A stretch of DNA of 64,000 nucleotides, taken from positions 7,958,151-8,022,150 of the forward strand of contig NC_135257.1 of NCBI RefSeq assembly GCF_964204865.1, in the 5' to 3' direction. The notes below the pieces were generated by a model. The model was not told the DNA's origin. It did not search any database and saw only the letters and a list, made by a program, of their open reading frames with translations. Positions 62,623 to 64,000 of this stretch are shown piece by piece; within the stretch, counting starts at the first letter, position 1, and each line of letters begins with the position of its first letter. The stretch comes from Styela clava. Taxonomy: Eukaryota > Chordata > Ascidiacea > Stolidobranchia > Styelidae. The position numbers were made by a program, and so were the translations under genes.

Positions 62623-64000
62623 ATGGATTTAAGCAGCGATATGCTGAATGGTGGCAGCGATGACCCACCCATTCCTCCTATAACCCACAGGTTGGCACAG
62701 CTTCGTCCATCACGAGAGTTATTGGAGTACTATCGAAAAAAAATCGCGGATTTTGATGAAGAAAACTGTGAATTGCAGAAAACTCTAGACCAATACAAAA
62801 GCACTTACGAAGATCAACATCGTTTGGAAAGTGAATTACATCACAGGGAAAATGAAATTGCCGATCTTCAAAAGGCAGTCAGTGATATGCAAGTTTGCAT
62901 AATGCAAGAGAGGGAACAAGTACTTCGCCTATATTCCGAAAATGATCGATTAAAGATTCGGGATGTTGAAAATCAGAAACGTATTCAACATTTACTTGCG
63001 ATTGCTGGGCCGTCTGCTTCAGAAGTTTCCTATTTTCACAAGGATCCTCCAGCCAAAATTATTGTTCCACAAAAACTTCCAAAGCCAAACTTCCCGAATG
63101 AAGAAGGAAGACCGAACAAAGCAAGTTCAGCAATATCAAAAAAATCTCATGCTATAAAAAAGAGTAAATCGGCTGAAGACCAGGCTGTGTCAAGTGATCT
63201 AAGGAAAGATAATCAGACACTCTGTCTTCAAGTCGAGGCACTTCAGGCTCAATTAGAAGAGCAAACAAGACTCTCTCGGGACCAAATCAATTCACTGTTA
63301 GACGACCGCCAAATTTTGCGAGAAGAAGCTGATCTTTGCAGAGAAAGAGATAAGGACCGGTTGCAGCGTGTTGAGATCAAAATGAAAAATGCTCAATCAA
63401 TGTTATACGAAAGCACAAAAGACATGCTGAATTTAAAACTTGAGCAGAGAAATAAAGAGAAAGAATGGATGAGCGAAAAAGATAGGCTTTTACAAGAGCT
63501 GGACATGGCACGAGACCAGCTCGCTTCGAGGCATGGCGAATCTAAAAAATCACAACTTATATCAAAAGCTGCATACCTCGCTGATTACGAGGCACAACAA
63601 CAGATGGAAGCTGAAATTCAAGCACTAAACTCTCAGTTGGAGCAAGCTGCGAAGCTTGCAGACATGTACAGAGAACAATGCATCCAAGCAGAAGACCAAC
63701 TGGCTAGAATAAGGGAGGAGTCAGACGTCCACAAAAATGTTTTTAAAGAGAGAACTGATAAAATGGCACAACGGCTTCAACTCATGACACAACGATATGA
63801 AGCATTAGAGAAGCGCAGATGCTCAGAAGTTGAAGGATTCAAGAATGACATTAAATTGTTGCGTAAGCGTTTGAAGGATGTGGAAAAACAACTATATAAA
63901 GTCACAGTTGGTGGTACAGTCTCAGATGTGGAGGTACTACAAACTGTTCGTACAACTGCAGGACGTTCGAGAGTTATTCAAAATGATCTCAAAAATCTTA
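62623..64000 (+). CDS. CCDC77: CCDC77-like coiled-coil protein, one open frame, runs off the window
   Basis: Relatives are centrosome-associated coiled-coil proteins. The ATG at 62623 opens a frame of 459 codons with no stop to the window end (human CCDC77: 488 aa), so perhaps 20-40 residues are missing. Diagnostic stretches: HRLAQLRPSRELLEYYRKK near the start, then EIADLQKAVSDMQVCIMQER, LRLYSENDRLKIRD, LLAIAGPSASEVSYFHKDPP, LQVEALQAQLEEQTRLS, LYESTKDMLNLK, MYREQCIQAEDQLARIREES, and RTDKMAQRLQLMTQRYEALE. Almost the whole protein is predicted coiled coil apart from a Lys/Ser/Pro-rich linker at about 145-190. The frame is intact and highly conserved, so it looks functional. The absence of introns over 1.38 kb is unusual, because vertebrate CCDC77 has many. 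Confidence 0.9.
   Translation, partial: MDLSSDMLNGGSDDPPIPPITHRLAQLRPSRELLEYYRKKIADFDEENCELQKTLDQYKSTYEDQHRLESELHHRENEIADLQKAVSDMQVCIMQEREQVLRLYSENDRLKIRDVENQKRIQHLLAIAGPSASEVSYFHKDPPAKIIVPQKLPKPNFPNEEGRPNKASSAISKKSHAIKKSKSAEDQAVSSDLRKDNQTLCLQVEALQAQLEEQTRLSRDQINSLLDDRQILREEADLCRERDKDRLQRVEIKMKNAQSMLYESTKDMLNLKLEQRNKEKEWMSEKDRLLQELDMARDQLASRHGESKKSQLISKAAYLADYEAQQQMEAEIQALNSQLEQAAKLADMYREQCIQAEDQLARIREESDVHKNVFKERTDKMAQRLQLMTQRYEALEKRRCSEVEGFKNDIKLLRKRLKDVEKQLYKVTVGGTVSDVEVLQTVRTTAGRSRVIQNDLKNL

Overview
The window is AT-rich nuclear DNA from an animal. It has multi-exon genes with GT-AG introns, tRNA-derived SINEs, non-LTR debris and many small hAT-type transposons with 8-bp target duplications. 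The ribosomal protein, cotransporter and coiled-coil genes are clearly metazoan. The compact promoters and repeat style would fit an invertebrate deuterostome such as an ascidian, but that is an impression and the sequence does not prove it.

Layout. 0-8 kb: mostly repeats, with two spliceable minus-strand exons (1127-1882) of an unrecognised gene. 8.1-10.95 kb: complete four-exon ribosomal protein S17 gene on the minus strand, with a 5'TOP start. 11-17.9 kb: a repeat field holding a family of about 250 bp (four copies), a non-LTR retrotransposon 3' end split by a hAT that itself carries a SINE, and a coding-looking exon pair of unknown identity (16745-17238). 17.87-21.64 kb: a THAP-encoding P-like DNA transposon. 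22.5-45.0 kb: a complete 30-exon Na-K-Cl cotransporter gene (SLC12A1/A2 type, 1224 codons in my model) on the plus strand, its introns loaded with hAT elements and SINEs. 47.85-49.99 kb: an intronless C2H2 zinc-finger gene on the minus strand. 50.3-51.5 kb: a large palindromic fold-back structure with internal minisatellites. 52.2-57.8 kb: a broken THAP-domain gene whose second exon is interrupted by a second, inverted copy of the P-like transposon, which itself contains two further transposons. 59.2-62.5 kb: three DNA transposons nested one inside the other, then a SINE. 62.6 kb to the end: most of a CCDC77-like coiled-coil gene as one open frame.

The host genes do not form an operon. RPS17 is a cytosolic ribosome component. 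NKCC is a plasma-membrane chloride importer that retains its kinase-docking and phosphorylation motifs. The zinc-finger protein is a presumed DNA-binding regulator. CCDC77 relatives are centrosome-associated. The main story of the window is layered transposition: at least three independent nests can be ordered in time from target-site duplications and empty sites visible within the window. The two P-like copies lie as inverted repeats about 31 kb apart, flanking the cotransporter and zinc-finger genes.
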